From: JAEXNA01 sp050486105
GTDB lineage: Bacteria; Vulcanimicrobiota; Xenobia; Xenobiales; JADMJV01
Direction of reading: 5' to 3'
DNA length: 23,318 nucleotides
Assembly (NCBI GenBank): GCA_050486105.1
Contig: JBJHCR010000062.1
Span: 1 to 23,318 of the forward strand
How positions within the stretch are numbered: the first letter of the stretch is position 1; each line of letters opens with the position of its first letter. The notes under the pieces were generated by a model. That model ran no database searches, was not told the origin of the DNA, and saw nothing but the letters and a program-made list of their open reading frames with translations. Shown piece by piece: positions 1-5,767 of this stretch. Both the position numbers and the translations under genes were made by a program.

Positions 1-177
1 GAGAAATCCATCGTTCTCAACATCTTCTTCCACCTTGAAGTTTGGGCCTACCAGTAAGTTGGCCGGAAGCACCTCGGAAGCTTTCAGGGTAACGGCTTTG
101 TCATACTCAGGCTTGGCCCAAGTGGAAGTGGAAACGAGCAAGGCGATCAACAAAGTCCAAGAAAATACCGTTCTCAT
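1..177 (-). CDS. Exported protein, N-terminal part (cut by window edge)
   Basis: An open frame starts at ATG 177-175 and runs off the left edge of the window, so only the first 59 residues are visible. The start has a good ribosome binding site, GGAGAG, six bases upstream. Residues 1-21 look like a Sec signal peptide: a basic start (MRT), a hydrophobic core (WTLLIALLV) and a likely cleavage site after STWA. The mature part begins KPEYDKAVTLKASEVLP. I do not recognise the family. It lies downstream of, and on the same strand as, two other genes of unknown function and may form an operon with them. The gene is real on the basis of its start signals and signal peptide, but its function is unknown. 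Confidence 0.7.
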   Translation of the reverse strand, partial: MRTVFSWTLLIALLVSTSTWAKPEYDKAVTLKASEVLPANLLVGPNFKVEEDVENDGFL

Positions 178-210
178 AATCTGCTCTCCGCTATGGGACC
201 AGCGACTGGC

Positions 211-573
211 CTACAGGATTTTTGCCTGAACCATAGATGGCTCGGACAGGCAGGTTCCCAGCTTTGCGATCATGTCCTGCACGCCCTGGCTTGGCAAAAG
301 TAAGGAGAAGGTTCCATCTCGGAGAACAGCGATTTGGCTCGAGAGTGGCGAAGTTGTGAGCCGGAGGCGAGAGCGACACCATAACCTGCCTGCCGGGTTG
401 GTGGCTGAAGTTCACTACGGCGGCGTTCCAGAGCCCATCGTCGAGGATGTCCATTCGCGCTAGGGTCCACCGATGATGGCGGTTGTCGAACGCTTTCGCA
501 AGCGATTTTAGGGCTCTGATTCCTTGAGCTGATTGAATCGCCGAACCCAAAGAGCCCAAGTCTGTGGCCTGGC
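211..573 (-). pseudogene. Frameshifted reading frame of unknown function
   Basis: No single frame reads naturally across this stretch. The upstream part (about 573-345) is coding-like in one frame, with text such as AIQSAQGIRALKSLAKAF and MDILDDGLWNAAVVNF. From about 345 down to a stop at 213-211 a different frame becomes coding-like, with IAVLRDGTFSLLLPSQG and DMIAKLGTCLSEP. Skipping one base near 345 joins the two. The first part has no ATG or GTG; its only early start is TTG near 559. It may therefore also once have been continuous with the gene upstream, whose stop lies at 576-574. The next gene (start 177) follows normally after 33 bases. Either one or two single-base errors or a decaying gene would explain this. 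No function can be assigned. Confidence 0.45.
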
Positions 574-1185
574 CTAGAAACCCGGAATTCTCTCCCCATC
601 GGTCTTTAAGGGATCGGCAACTCGAATATGGACTTCAGGGATGTCCGTGGTCAAAATCACCAAATTGAGGGTATGAGGGCCAATCGACTGCGGTCGAAAG
701 GGAAAAGTCTTGGATTGCCAGTTTCGCCGTGTTCGCTGGTTGCCGCCACGAACGGAGTAGAGACTCTGATCTTCTAAGATGAGTTCTCCATCGGGGCCGA
801 GCAAGGTGAACTGCAATTCCACCTCTCCTTGAGGAGCCTCGAGGGCCTCCGACCGAGGTGCGATCAGCAGGCTGTGTTCTACATCGTGATGCTCGACCTC
901 GAAGACCAATTCCCGAACAGGGGCCGGTTCACCGGCAGCCACTCCGTTTGAGCCCTCCACCATGGCTTCGAAAAGCGTTTCGGCTCGCATGGCTCGATCA
1001 GTGGTGAAGATGTAGACTCCAGCTAAGACGCCTCCCACCAGAAAAAGCAAGGCCTGAGCCCGTCCTGCGGGCCCTTGCTTATGCCGCACCACAAGCCAAG
1101 CCATGAGCAACCCAAACAGCGCGGACCCGATGGCCAAGAGCGTCATAGCACCCATAAGCAGGAGATTCTTGAATCGCCAATTCAC
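574..1185 (-). CDS. Membrane protein with two N-terminal helices and a beta-rich domain
   Basis: The predicted protein has 203 residues. Residues about 8-33 and 42-61 are hydrophobic and form two probable membrane helices separated by a short basic loop (VVRHKQGPAGR). The rest (about 90-195) alternates short hydrophobic strands with turns (LVFEVEHHD, VELQFTLLGPDGEL, HTLNLVILTTD, VHIRVADP), as in a soluble beta-sandwich outside the membrane. I do not recognise the family. The start taken here is GTG at 1185, although the AGGAG next to it is too close to be ideal, and an internal ATG (residue 12) is possible. The stop overlaps the open frame of the frameshifted gene downstream. An inverted-repeat element begins about 20 bases upstream of the start, so the natural promoter may have been displaced. 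Confidence 0.6.
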   Translation of the reverse strand: MNWRFKNLLLMGAMTLLAIGSALFGLLMAWLVVRHKQGPAGRAQALLFLVGGVLAGVYIFTTDRAMRAETLFEAMVEGSNGVAAGEPAPVRELVFEVEHHDVEHSLLIAPRSEALEAPQGEVELQFTLLGPDGELILEDQSLYSVRGGNQRTRRNWQSKTFPFRPQSIGPHTLNLVILTTDIPEVHIRVADPLKTDGERIPGF

Positions 1186-1206
1186 TCCTGGTGGGTGGAG
1201 CCTCGG

Positions 1207-1423
1207 CTATACTCCCGTGCGTTGAGTTGGCAAGTTATGCTGGGCGAAGAGGCGCCGGCCACCCACGCAAACGCGGGTTCCCGGCGTCCCCGTGGGTGTG
1301 GCAAGGAGTACCGAGCGCATAATATTGGACATATTTGAGCGAGGTACGACGTAGCCAGCAGCCAGAGGGTACCCGATGGATCCTCATCGGAGAATGCGGA
1401 CGACTCAACGCACGGGAGTATAG
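1207..1423. mobile_element. MITE-like element with 21-bp perfect terminal inverted repeats
   Basis: The stretch is bounded by a 21-base sequence at 1207-1227 (beginning CTATACTCCCGTGCG) whose exact reverse complement occurs at 1403-1423. The 217-bp element is rich in internal dyads: GCCACCCACG near 1258 pairs with CGTGGGTGTGGC near 1310, and GTACC near 1318 pairs with GGTAC near 1345. Short open frames cross it on both strands, but their arginine-, proline- and serine-rich translations look like chance. No transposase is present. The size, inverted ends and folding potential fit a non-autonomous miniature transposable element or a REP-like repeat. No clear target-site duplication is visible next to the ends, and other genome copies cannot be checked here. 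Confidence 0.5.
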
Positions 1424-1433
1424 GATACGGACC

Positions 1434-1455
1434 ACTCAAGGCGCAGGGGTATGGG
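1434..1455 (+). repeat. Diverged extra copy of the terminal repeat
   Basis: Beginning 31 bases after the start of the right-hand repeat arm (1403), the sequence ACTCAAGGCGCAGGGGTAT resembles that arm in the same orientation. It matches at 17 of 22 positions by eye. It may be the remnant of an earlier insertion or a second end of a compound element. Confidence 0.35.
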
Positions 1456-1456
1456 T

Positions 1457-1756
1457 CTAGTGAAGTTGGTTCAGAGAATCAGAGTTCAAGCCACCACTAA
1501 GGCTTTGGGGTGTGGCCACTTGCTGAGTGGACGGGGGCGACATGCTGAGACGCTGGACCAATTTGTGATAATCGGTTTGCTTCGAGAGTGCCTGAGTGGA
1601 AGTGATCTGGCCTTCGTGGTCGAGATGCTCGAGACGGATGCTGCGAGCGCCCTAGTCGAAGACGTATCTCTTGTCAGTGCGTCCCTCGGAATCGAGGAGA
1701 TCGATCTGTCGAAAAGTTTGACTATCCTTATGGGACTGTAAAAGCGAGTTTCTTCC
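1457..1756 (-). pseudogene. Probable decayed reading frame, no recognised family
   Basis: On the minus strand one frame reads DLLDSEGRTDKRYVFD, an in-frame TAG at 1654-1652, then GARSIRLEHLDHEGQIT and a polar Gln/Ser-rich tail, to a second stop at 1459-1457. The codons are typical of the surrounding genes, but there is no start codon of its own after the HMA gene and there is an internal stop. The opposite strand holds an unbroken 96-codon frame (1451-1741) in exact codon register. Its ATG lies in the repeat unit and it has no convincing family, so I regard it as the shadow, though not with certainty. The stop is TAG, not TGA, so a selenocysteine explanation does not apply here. Confidence 0.3.
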
Positions 1757-2256
1757 TAACCATCCTCATTCCTTAGGCTGGGCACCTCATCAATAGAGCT
1801 GGCTTCACTCAAGATCCAAGCTTCGTCTTGGCGCTCAAAGAGCAATTTCCAAGGGCCCCCTTCGAGGTCTCGAGGGGGAGATTTTGAAGTGGGGATGGGG
1901 CGCTCCCAACCCTGGGGCAAGAATCCGTTGGCGCCCCAGCGACCGTAGGCCAGGACCCAAATGCGCTCGTCGGCTCGAAACCCCGAGGCTCGGATGGCCT
2001 GGAAGAGTTCCTCAGGATGGAGGTCGCCTCGAGCGTGGACAAAGACTTCATTGCTTTGGAGACGGATCTCGATCTCGTCGATGGTGGGAAGCTCGCGAAG
2101 GGCGTTGACCACGCCCTGTTTGCAAGGCAGTCATTCCATCCCGAAGGCGTGGGTTCTCAAGACCACCAGAGGTTCGGCGGTCGCCTGGACGCCTTGCGCG
2201 AGGGTGAAGAGGAGACTGAGAAGGACGAGACGGACCAAGGGACTTAAAGCTAACAT
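1756..2256 (-). CDS. Periplasmic HMA-domain selenoprotein (UxxC metal-binding motif)
   Basis: Reading from ATG 2256-2254 through one in-frame TGA (2133-2131) to TAG gives 166 residues. Residues 1-27 form a signal peptide (LVRLVLLSLLFTLA core, QATA end). Residues about 30-88 are a heavy-metal-associated ferredoxin-like domain: strand LVVLRTHAFGM, then the metal-site loop GME-U42-LPC45, the helix GVVNALRELP, the strand IDEIEIRL, the strand EVFVHAR and the final helix ELFQAIRASGF. In this family the loop is GMxCxxC; here TGA replaces the first Cys codon. A SECIS-like hairpin follows at once. A Trp-rich tail (WVLAYGRWGANGF) and an acidic C-terminus (RNEDG) complete the protein. An automatic caller would start at GTG 2112 and lose both the signal peptide and the metal site. 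The ribosome binding site is weak: GAAGG is almost adjacent to the ATG. The alternative is a nonsense-mutated HMA gene; the hairpin argues against this. Confidence 0.8.
2092..2126 (-). promoter_or_regulatory. Bacterial SECIS-like stem-loop
   Basis: Immediately downstream of the in-frame TGA the mRNA can fold into a perfect 7-bp stem, AGGGCGU with ACGCCCU (2117-2111 with 2105-2099), capped by the five-base loop GGUCA. Below it, an internal loop (AAAC / UC) leads to a second stem, CUUGC with GCGAG (2126-2122 with 2096-2092), with one G-U pair. Twenty bases separate the TGA from the first loop G. Bacterial SECIS elements, which bind the SelB elongation factor, have this size, this distance and a GU-containing apical loop; the E. 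coli fdhF element also shows GGUC in its loop. The match is seen by eye, without an energy calculation. Confidence 0.75.
2131..2133 (-). other. In-frame TGA, predicted selenocysteine codon 42
   Basis: This TGA is the only stop between the signal peptide and the metal-binding domain. It falls at the first cysteine of the GMxCxxC loop, a position where selenocysteine could replace a metal- or redox-active thiol. A single base change from TGC or TGT would restore Cys. Confidence 0.75.
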
Positions 2257-2283
2257 ACCTTCAGTATACAGTATTCCTGGTTT

Positions 2284-2326
2284 CCTCAGGGGAAGGCTGC
2301 TCGATGGGCCCTTGATTTCCCTGAGG
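2284..2326. repeat. Inverted repeat / hairpin upstream of the HMA gene
   Basis: CCTCAGGGGAA at 2284-2294 pairs with TTCCCTGAGG at 2317-2326, with one unpaired G and a 22-base loop that contains the palindrome GGGCCC. No run of T follows on either strand, so it is not a classical intrinsic terminator. It lies between the tiny repeat ORF and the HMA gene and could affect read-through from the upstream genes. Confidence 0.35.
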
Positions 2327-2334
2327 CCGTGGCC

Positions 2335-2412
2335 CTACCAACCGAATAGGCCGTTGCTGTATTTGGTGTTGCCGATGCGGTTGGTGGTGGTGTCCACCGG
2401 AGCCCCACCCAT
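2335..2412 (-). CDS. Tiny ORF with NRIGN-type tandem repeat (25 aa, or gene remnant)
   Basis: From ATG 2412 with a fair ribosome binding site (GAGG, five bases upstream) the frame encodes MGGAPVDTTTNRIGNTKYSN plus GLFGW and a stop. The same frame upstream of the ATG, just after the barrel gene's stop, encodes a second copy of the motif: TSNRIGNFQYTRG. The two copies are 22 residues apart. Similar RIGNTxY repeats occur, to my recollection, in small exported bacterial proteins of unknown function. There is no signal peptide and no start codon before the first copy, so this is either the C-terminal remnant of such a protein or a very short peptide gene. Confidence 0.35.
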   Translation of the reverse strand: MGGAPVDTTTNRIGNTKYSNGLFGW

Positions 2413-2464
2413 AGTTCCTCTAGTGTATTGGAAATTTCCGATGCGATTGGAGGTGGCGAGCGCT

Positions 2465-3301
2465 TTAGAACCGCACGATGGCCGTGACTCCTCCGCCCAC
2501 TCGCCGTTGGCCTAGAGGGTCTCGAAGAGATTGGGCGATGGGGACAAGAAGATTGGCCTCGAGCTGCCAGGTGCGGGAGGGGTAGACTTGGACTCCGGGA
2601 GCCAACCAGGTGATATTGCCGGGGGCGTTTCCGAATTCTGCCCCTCGCCACTCCGAGAGAACTTCGATCACCCCTCGAATTTCGGTCACCTGCCGGTCTT
2701 CTGGGAACTGGGCCGGGCTGAGACGATACCAATAGGCCAAATTGGTTCTGCCGCTACCCGCCAGCCCCTGACCGAAGGGGTATCGATAGCCCACTTCGGC
2801 GGAAAAACGATGGCGATCCCGAATCAAAGTGTAGACCAGACCGGCACCCAATTGGGGGGTGCCCAGTCCCATTTGGGCCCTCAGGGGCACTCCTTCCATA
2901 CGGCTGTCACCGGTGGGTAGGGTGGCATCGAAGATCACCGCCACCCGATCGGAGGTCATGACTCCGTCAACTTGGTGCAGCGAATGTTTGGACGACACTC
3001 GCATGTCTCCCAATCCCAGGCCTCGCTCGTCGAGATAACGCATGGATTCCAGGGGCAGAATGATGGTCAGTTCGTCTTCCAGAGACAGACCTATCACGCC
3101 GGTCAGCTTGAGACCCACCTTGTCCACGTTTTCGGCTCTCTCGGTGAAAGCTCGGGTTTTTAGGGCCGGGCTTCGAGGAGAGGTGATGCCCCCGTTGGCG
3201 GTTTCGATCTGAGCTAAACAAGGGCCGCTCAGGGCCAGCAGACAGAGGAGGGGGATAGGCCAGGCCTGAGCTCTGCTGAGAATCCCAATTGCCCAGTTCA
3301 C
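2465..3301 (-). CDS. Putative outer-membrane beta-barrel protein
   Basis: The protein has 278 residues. Residues 1-30 form a signal peptide (WPIPLLCLLALSGPCLA, cut before QIET). The remainder is made of alternating amphipathic strands with turn-rich loops (VGLKLTGVIGLSLED, VAVIFDATLPTGD, FSAEVGYRYPFGQG, LAYWYRLS, WQLEANLLVPIA). It ends in GGGVTAIVRF, with a terminal aromatic residue, as expected for a barrel inserted by the BAM machinery. The LPTGD turn recalls barrels of the MetA phenol-degradation/transporter-like group, but I cannot confirm the family. It starts with GTG at 3301, 13 bases after the trpS stop, and is therefore likely co-transcribed with trpS. Downstream on the same strand are the tiny repeat ORF and the HMA selenoprotein, which suggests a role in envelope metal handling (inference). 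Confidence 0.65.
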   Translation of the reverse strand: MNWAIGILSRAQAWPIPLLCLLALSGPCLAQIETANGGITSPRSPALKTRAFTERAENVDKVGLKLTGVIGLSLEDELTIILPLESMRYLDERGLGLGDMRVSSKHSLHQVDGVMTSDRVAVIFDATLPTGDSRMEGVPLRAQMGLGTPQLGAGLVYTLIRDRHRFSAEVGYRYPFGQGLAGSGRTNLAYWYRLSPAQFPEDRQVTEIRGVIEVLSEWRGAEFGNAPGNITWLAPGVQVYPSRTWQLEANLLVPIAQSLRDPLGQRRVGGGVTAIVRF

Positions 3302-3314
3302 CAGGTTGGTCTGC

Positions 3315-4407
3315 TCAGAAATTCATATTCATGACTTCGCGCACCTCGTTCAAGGTTTCGATGGCCACTTTTCGAGCGTCCTCGATCCCTTTTCGGAGGA
3401 CCCTGCTCACCAACTCGGGATCCTGGGCCAGTTCAGCTCTGCGCATTCTCAAGGGAGCGAGGTATTCGTTGAGGGTTTCAGTGAGGAAGCTCTTGAGAAG
3501 TCCTGCTCCTCCATCTCCGATCTCCTCGGCGATTTCCTCGGGGGGTCGCCCGGTGCAGAGGCTGCAGACCAACAGCAAATTGGCCACCTCGGGTCGCTCG
3601 GCAGGTTGGTAGGCGATGCGTCGCTCGGAATCGGTTTTGGCTCGTTTGATCAGCTTGGCGGTTTCGTCGGCGGTCGCCCCCAACATGATCGCGTTGTTGC
3701 GGCTCTTGCTCATTTTCTGTCCCCCATCCAGACCCAGGATCATGGGGGCCTCGCTGAGCAAGGGATGAGGCTCGGGGAAGACTCGGTCCTTCTTGGCGAA
3801 GCGCTTATTGAAACGGCGAGCGATCAGGCGGCTCATCTCCAGGTGTGGGATCTGATCCTTGCCCACCGGCACCAGATTCGCCTTGCAGAATAAAATGTCG
3901 GCCGCTTGATGCACTGGGTAGGTGTACATTCCAGCATTGATCTGCTTGAGGCCTGCGGCTTGGATCTCTTCCTTGATGGTAGGGTTGCGGTCCAGTTCAG
4001 ACATGCTGACCAAGGTGAGAAAGGGCAACAAGAGTTGGTTGAGTTCGGGTACGTGACTGTGAGGGAAGATCACGCAGCGTTCGGGGTCGAGCCCGGCCGC
4101 CAGATAGTCCAGGGTGAGCTCTCGGACGTGTTGTCCGATGTCTTTGAAGGTGTCGCGGTCGGTGAGCACCTGATNNNNNNNNNNCCTGATAGTCGGCAAT
4201 CACGATGAAGATAGGAACTCCCAAGTTCTGCAAGCGAACGCGGTTATTCAAGGAGCCAAAAAGGTGCCCGATGTGGAGGGCTCCGGTGGGTCGGTCTCCC
4301 GTCAGGACTCGAAACTTTTCCGGACTCACTTTGAGCTCGTCTTCAATGGCTTTGCTGCGCTCAATGGTGGCAGCGTAAGTGTCGCTAATTTGGGCCTCGG
4401 CAATCAT
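3315..4407 (-). CDS. trpS: Tryptophanyl-tRNA synthetase (interrupted by assembly gap)
   Basis: A class I aminoacyl-tRNA synthetase that charges tRNA-Trp. The N-terminal part holds TGDRPTGALHIGH with the HIGH signature (about residues 45-48) and runs to VIADYQ. After the ten Ns the frame resumes at QVLTDRD and continues through NAGMYTYPVHQAADIL, the VPVGKDQ active-site segment and the KMSKS loop (about 226-230) to the anticodon-binding helices. Removing the Ns and the duplicated CCTGAT that flanks them gives one uninterrupted protein of 358 residues, a usual length for TrpRS. As deposited, the gap adds 16 bases and breaks the frame. The ATG overlaps the stop of the SDR gene upstream (TAATG), so the two are translationally coupled. 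Confidence 0.93.
4175..4184. other. Ten-N assembly gap, probably of negative size
   Basis: The same six bases, CCTGAT, stand directly on both sides of the Ns. Overlapping them restores a continuous TrpRS frame (ADYQVLTDRD), so nothing is missing and the gap is a scaffolding artefact. Confidence 0.85.
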
Positions 4408-5207
4408 TATGGGGTGTGAATTTTATTGAAAGCTGCGCTCACCTGCTGCTGCAGTTCGGGCTTGGAGTACAAAATCTCTTCTCCTGACCATTCCTTAGGA
4501 CTGTTCAGGGCGCACCAGGCCAGAGCCCTGCCGGGGACCTCCGGGGGCTCGAGTTGTCCCGCCTGGTGAAGATTGGTGAAGTAAGCGCTCAACTCCGAGG
4601 GCATCAACGACGCTCTTTCTCTGATGGTTTCTTGCATGGAAGTGTCGATCACTCCAGGAATAAAGCTGAAGGCGCAGACCGGGGGATTCTCCACGGCGAC
4701 CACCTGGGTTAGCATCAGTAGGGCAGCCTTGGAAGAGCAATAGGCGCTCCAACTGGGAAGGGGTTGGGTGGCCGCACCGGTGCCCACGGTGATCAGTCGT
4801 CCACGAGATTTCTTGAGGGCGGGGAGAAGCCTCTTCATCAGTCGGAAAGGCCCGGTGAGGTTGACTTCAACGGCGGTGCACCAGTTCTCCTCATCGAGAT
4901 CCTCGATGGGGCCAATGGGGGTGATCTGCCCGGCGTTGAGGATTAGGGCGTCTAATCCAGGCTTCCCCCAGTTGATGGTCTGGCCGGCCAGGGTTTGGCA
5001 GAACATAGGGTCGGCTAGGTCTCCCGCCAGGATGTGCACCTTGTCCGGTCCGGTGAATTCGGCCACTCTCTCAGCGGTCTCGTCCAATCCTTCTTGGTTT
5101 CGGGCAGTGAGCATCAGTCTGGCACCCAGTTTGGCGGCAGCTACGGCAGTTTCCGCTCCCAGACCCCTGGAAGCGCCGGTGATCAATATCTTCGCTGATT
5201 CTGACAT
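4407..5207 (-). CDS. Short-chain dehydrogenase/reductase (SDR), classical type
   Basis: The protein has 266 residues with a Rossmann fold. The cofactor loop TGASRGLG is at residues 10-17, and TARNQE near 34 suggests NADP(H) preference through the Arg. NAG is at 91-93, and the catalytic YxxxK is Y156-C-S-S-K160. At the usual catalytic Ser position (13 residues before the Tyr) there is Thr143 in the segment TVGTGAATQP. The C-terminal PGVIDTSMQ segment is typical of classical SDRs. The substrate cannot be told. The start at 5207 has AAGGA six bases upstream. The stop overlaps the trpS start. The gene is transcribed away from dut across a 76-base divergent region that should hold both promoters. 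Confidence 0.88.
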   Translation of the reverse strand: MSESAKILITGASRGLGAETAVAAAKLGARLMLTARNQEGLDETAERVAEFTGPDKVHILAGDLADPMFCQTLAGQTINWGKPGLDALILNAGQITPIGPIEDLDEENWCTAVEVNLTGPFRLMKRLLPALKKSRGRLITVGTGAATQPLPSWSAYCSSKAALLMLTQVVAVENPPVCAFSFIPGVIDTSMQETIRERASLMPSELSAYFTNLHQAGQLEPPEVPGRALAWCALNSPKEWSGEEILYSKPELQQQVSAAFNKIHTP

Positions 5208-5283
5208 TCAGTATCCTTTCCGAGTTTGTCCGGAGAGCCCTTCTCTGAAGGTCTTGGAGCTTCTCTTGGCATAGTGCTCTCCC

Positions 5284-5721
5284 ATGTTGACCAAACCAGA
5301 TGACCCGATCAAAGTGGGGATTCAGCTTTTTTCCTCAGAAGCAAGCAAACCCTGTCGCGCTCACCCCTCGGATTCGTGCTTTGACCTCAAAGCCAGCGCT
5401 GCCGTGAGCTTGGAGGCCGGTGGGATTGGCTTGGTTCCTTTGGGATTCGGACTGGAGCTTCCCGAAGGCTGGGAAGCCCAGATTCGGGGGCGAAGCGGTC
5501 TGGCGAGCCGAGGAATCTGGTGTCATTTTGGCACCATTGATCACCTCTATCGCCAAGAGGTGAAAGTGATTCTGGTGAATCTCACCGATTCCGCCTACCA
5601 GATCCAAATCGGCGATCGAGTGGCCCAAATGACCTTTGCCCAGGTGCCTTCGGTGAGCTTGGTGGAGGTCGAGTTGGAGTCCACTTCTCGGGGAGGCTTC
5701 GGGTCCACCGGAACCTCATGA
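5284..5721 (+). CDS. dut: dUTP diphosphatase (trimeric type)
   Basis: Hydrolyses dUTP to dUMP and pyrophosphate, which keeps uracil out of DNA and feeds dTMP synthesis. The 145 residues have the normal length of the homotrimeric family and all five motifs: DSCFDLKA (30-37, motif 1), IRGRSGLA (67-74, motif 2), GTIDHLYRQEVKV (83-95, motif 3, with the catalytic Asp86 and the uracil-stacking Tyr89), GDRVAQM (110-116, motif 4) and the C-terminal arm SRGGFGSTG (135-143, motif 5). One oddity is Gln91, where the motif-3 sequence usually has Gly (YRGE). The gene stands alone on the plus strand, divergent from the SDR gene; the unknown gene follows after 46 bases. Confidence 0.93.
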   Translation: MLTKPDDPIKVGIQLFSSEASKPCRAHPSDSCFDLKASAAVSLEAGGIGLVPLGFGLELPEGWEAQIRGRSGLASRGIWCHFGTIDHLYRQEVKVILVNLTDSAYQIQIGDRVAQMTFAQVPSVSLVEVELESTSRGGFGSTGTS

Positions 5722-5767
5722 GCAATTCCTTGGCCTTTGTGCCAGGCTCCTACCCGCTCTGTGGAGA

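Noticed and set aside
270..599. A 109-codon minus-strand frame beginning at ATG 599
   Set aside because: Its Arg/Ser/Pro-rich text has no hydrophobic pattern, while the other two frames carry gene-like segments.
1182..1439. Open frames of 85 and 66 codons (minus) and 87 codons (plus, from 1075) across the repeat element
   Set aside because: Their translations are Arg/Pro/Ser-rich with no fold-like pattern and follow the palindromic DNA; they overlap the inverted-repeat ends.
1652..1654. A second readthrough stop (TAG) as pyrrolysine in the 1457-1756 frame
   Set aside because: There is no start codon, no recognised family and no reason to expect pyrrolysine in this genome; decay is simpler.
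1756..2112. A 118-residue protein starting at GTG 2112 as the real HMA gene
   Set aside because: It would lack the signal peptide and both metal ligands, and it begins inside the hairpin. The read-through product explains the sequence better.
2286..2732. A 148-codon minus-strand frame overlapping the end of the barrel gene
   Set aside because: It is out of frame with the barrel protein, rich in Arg/Pro/Ser, and has no start signal or fold pattern.
3906..4208. A plus-strand frame across the N gap in trpS
   Set aside because: It is the antisense shadow of TrpRS; the HIGH and KMSKS motifs fix the coding strand.
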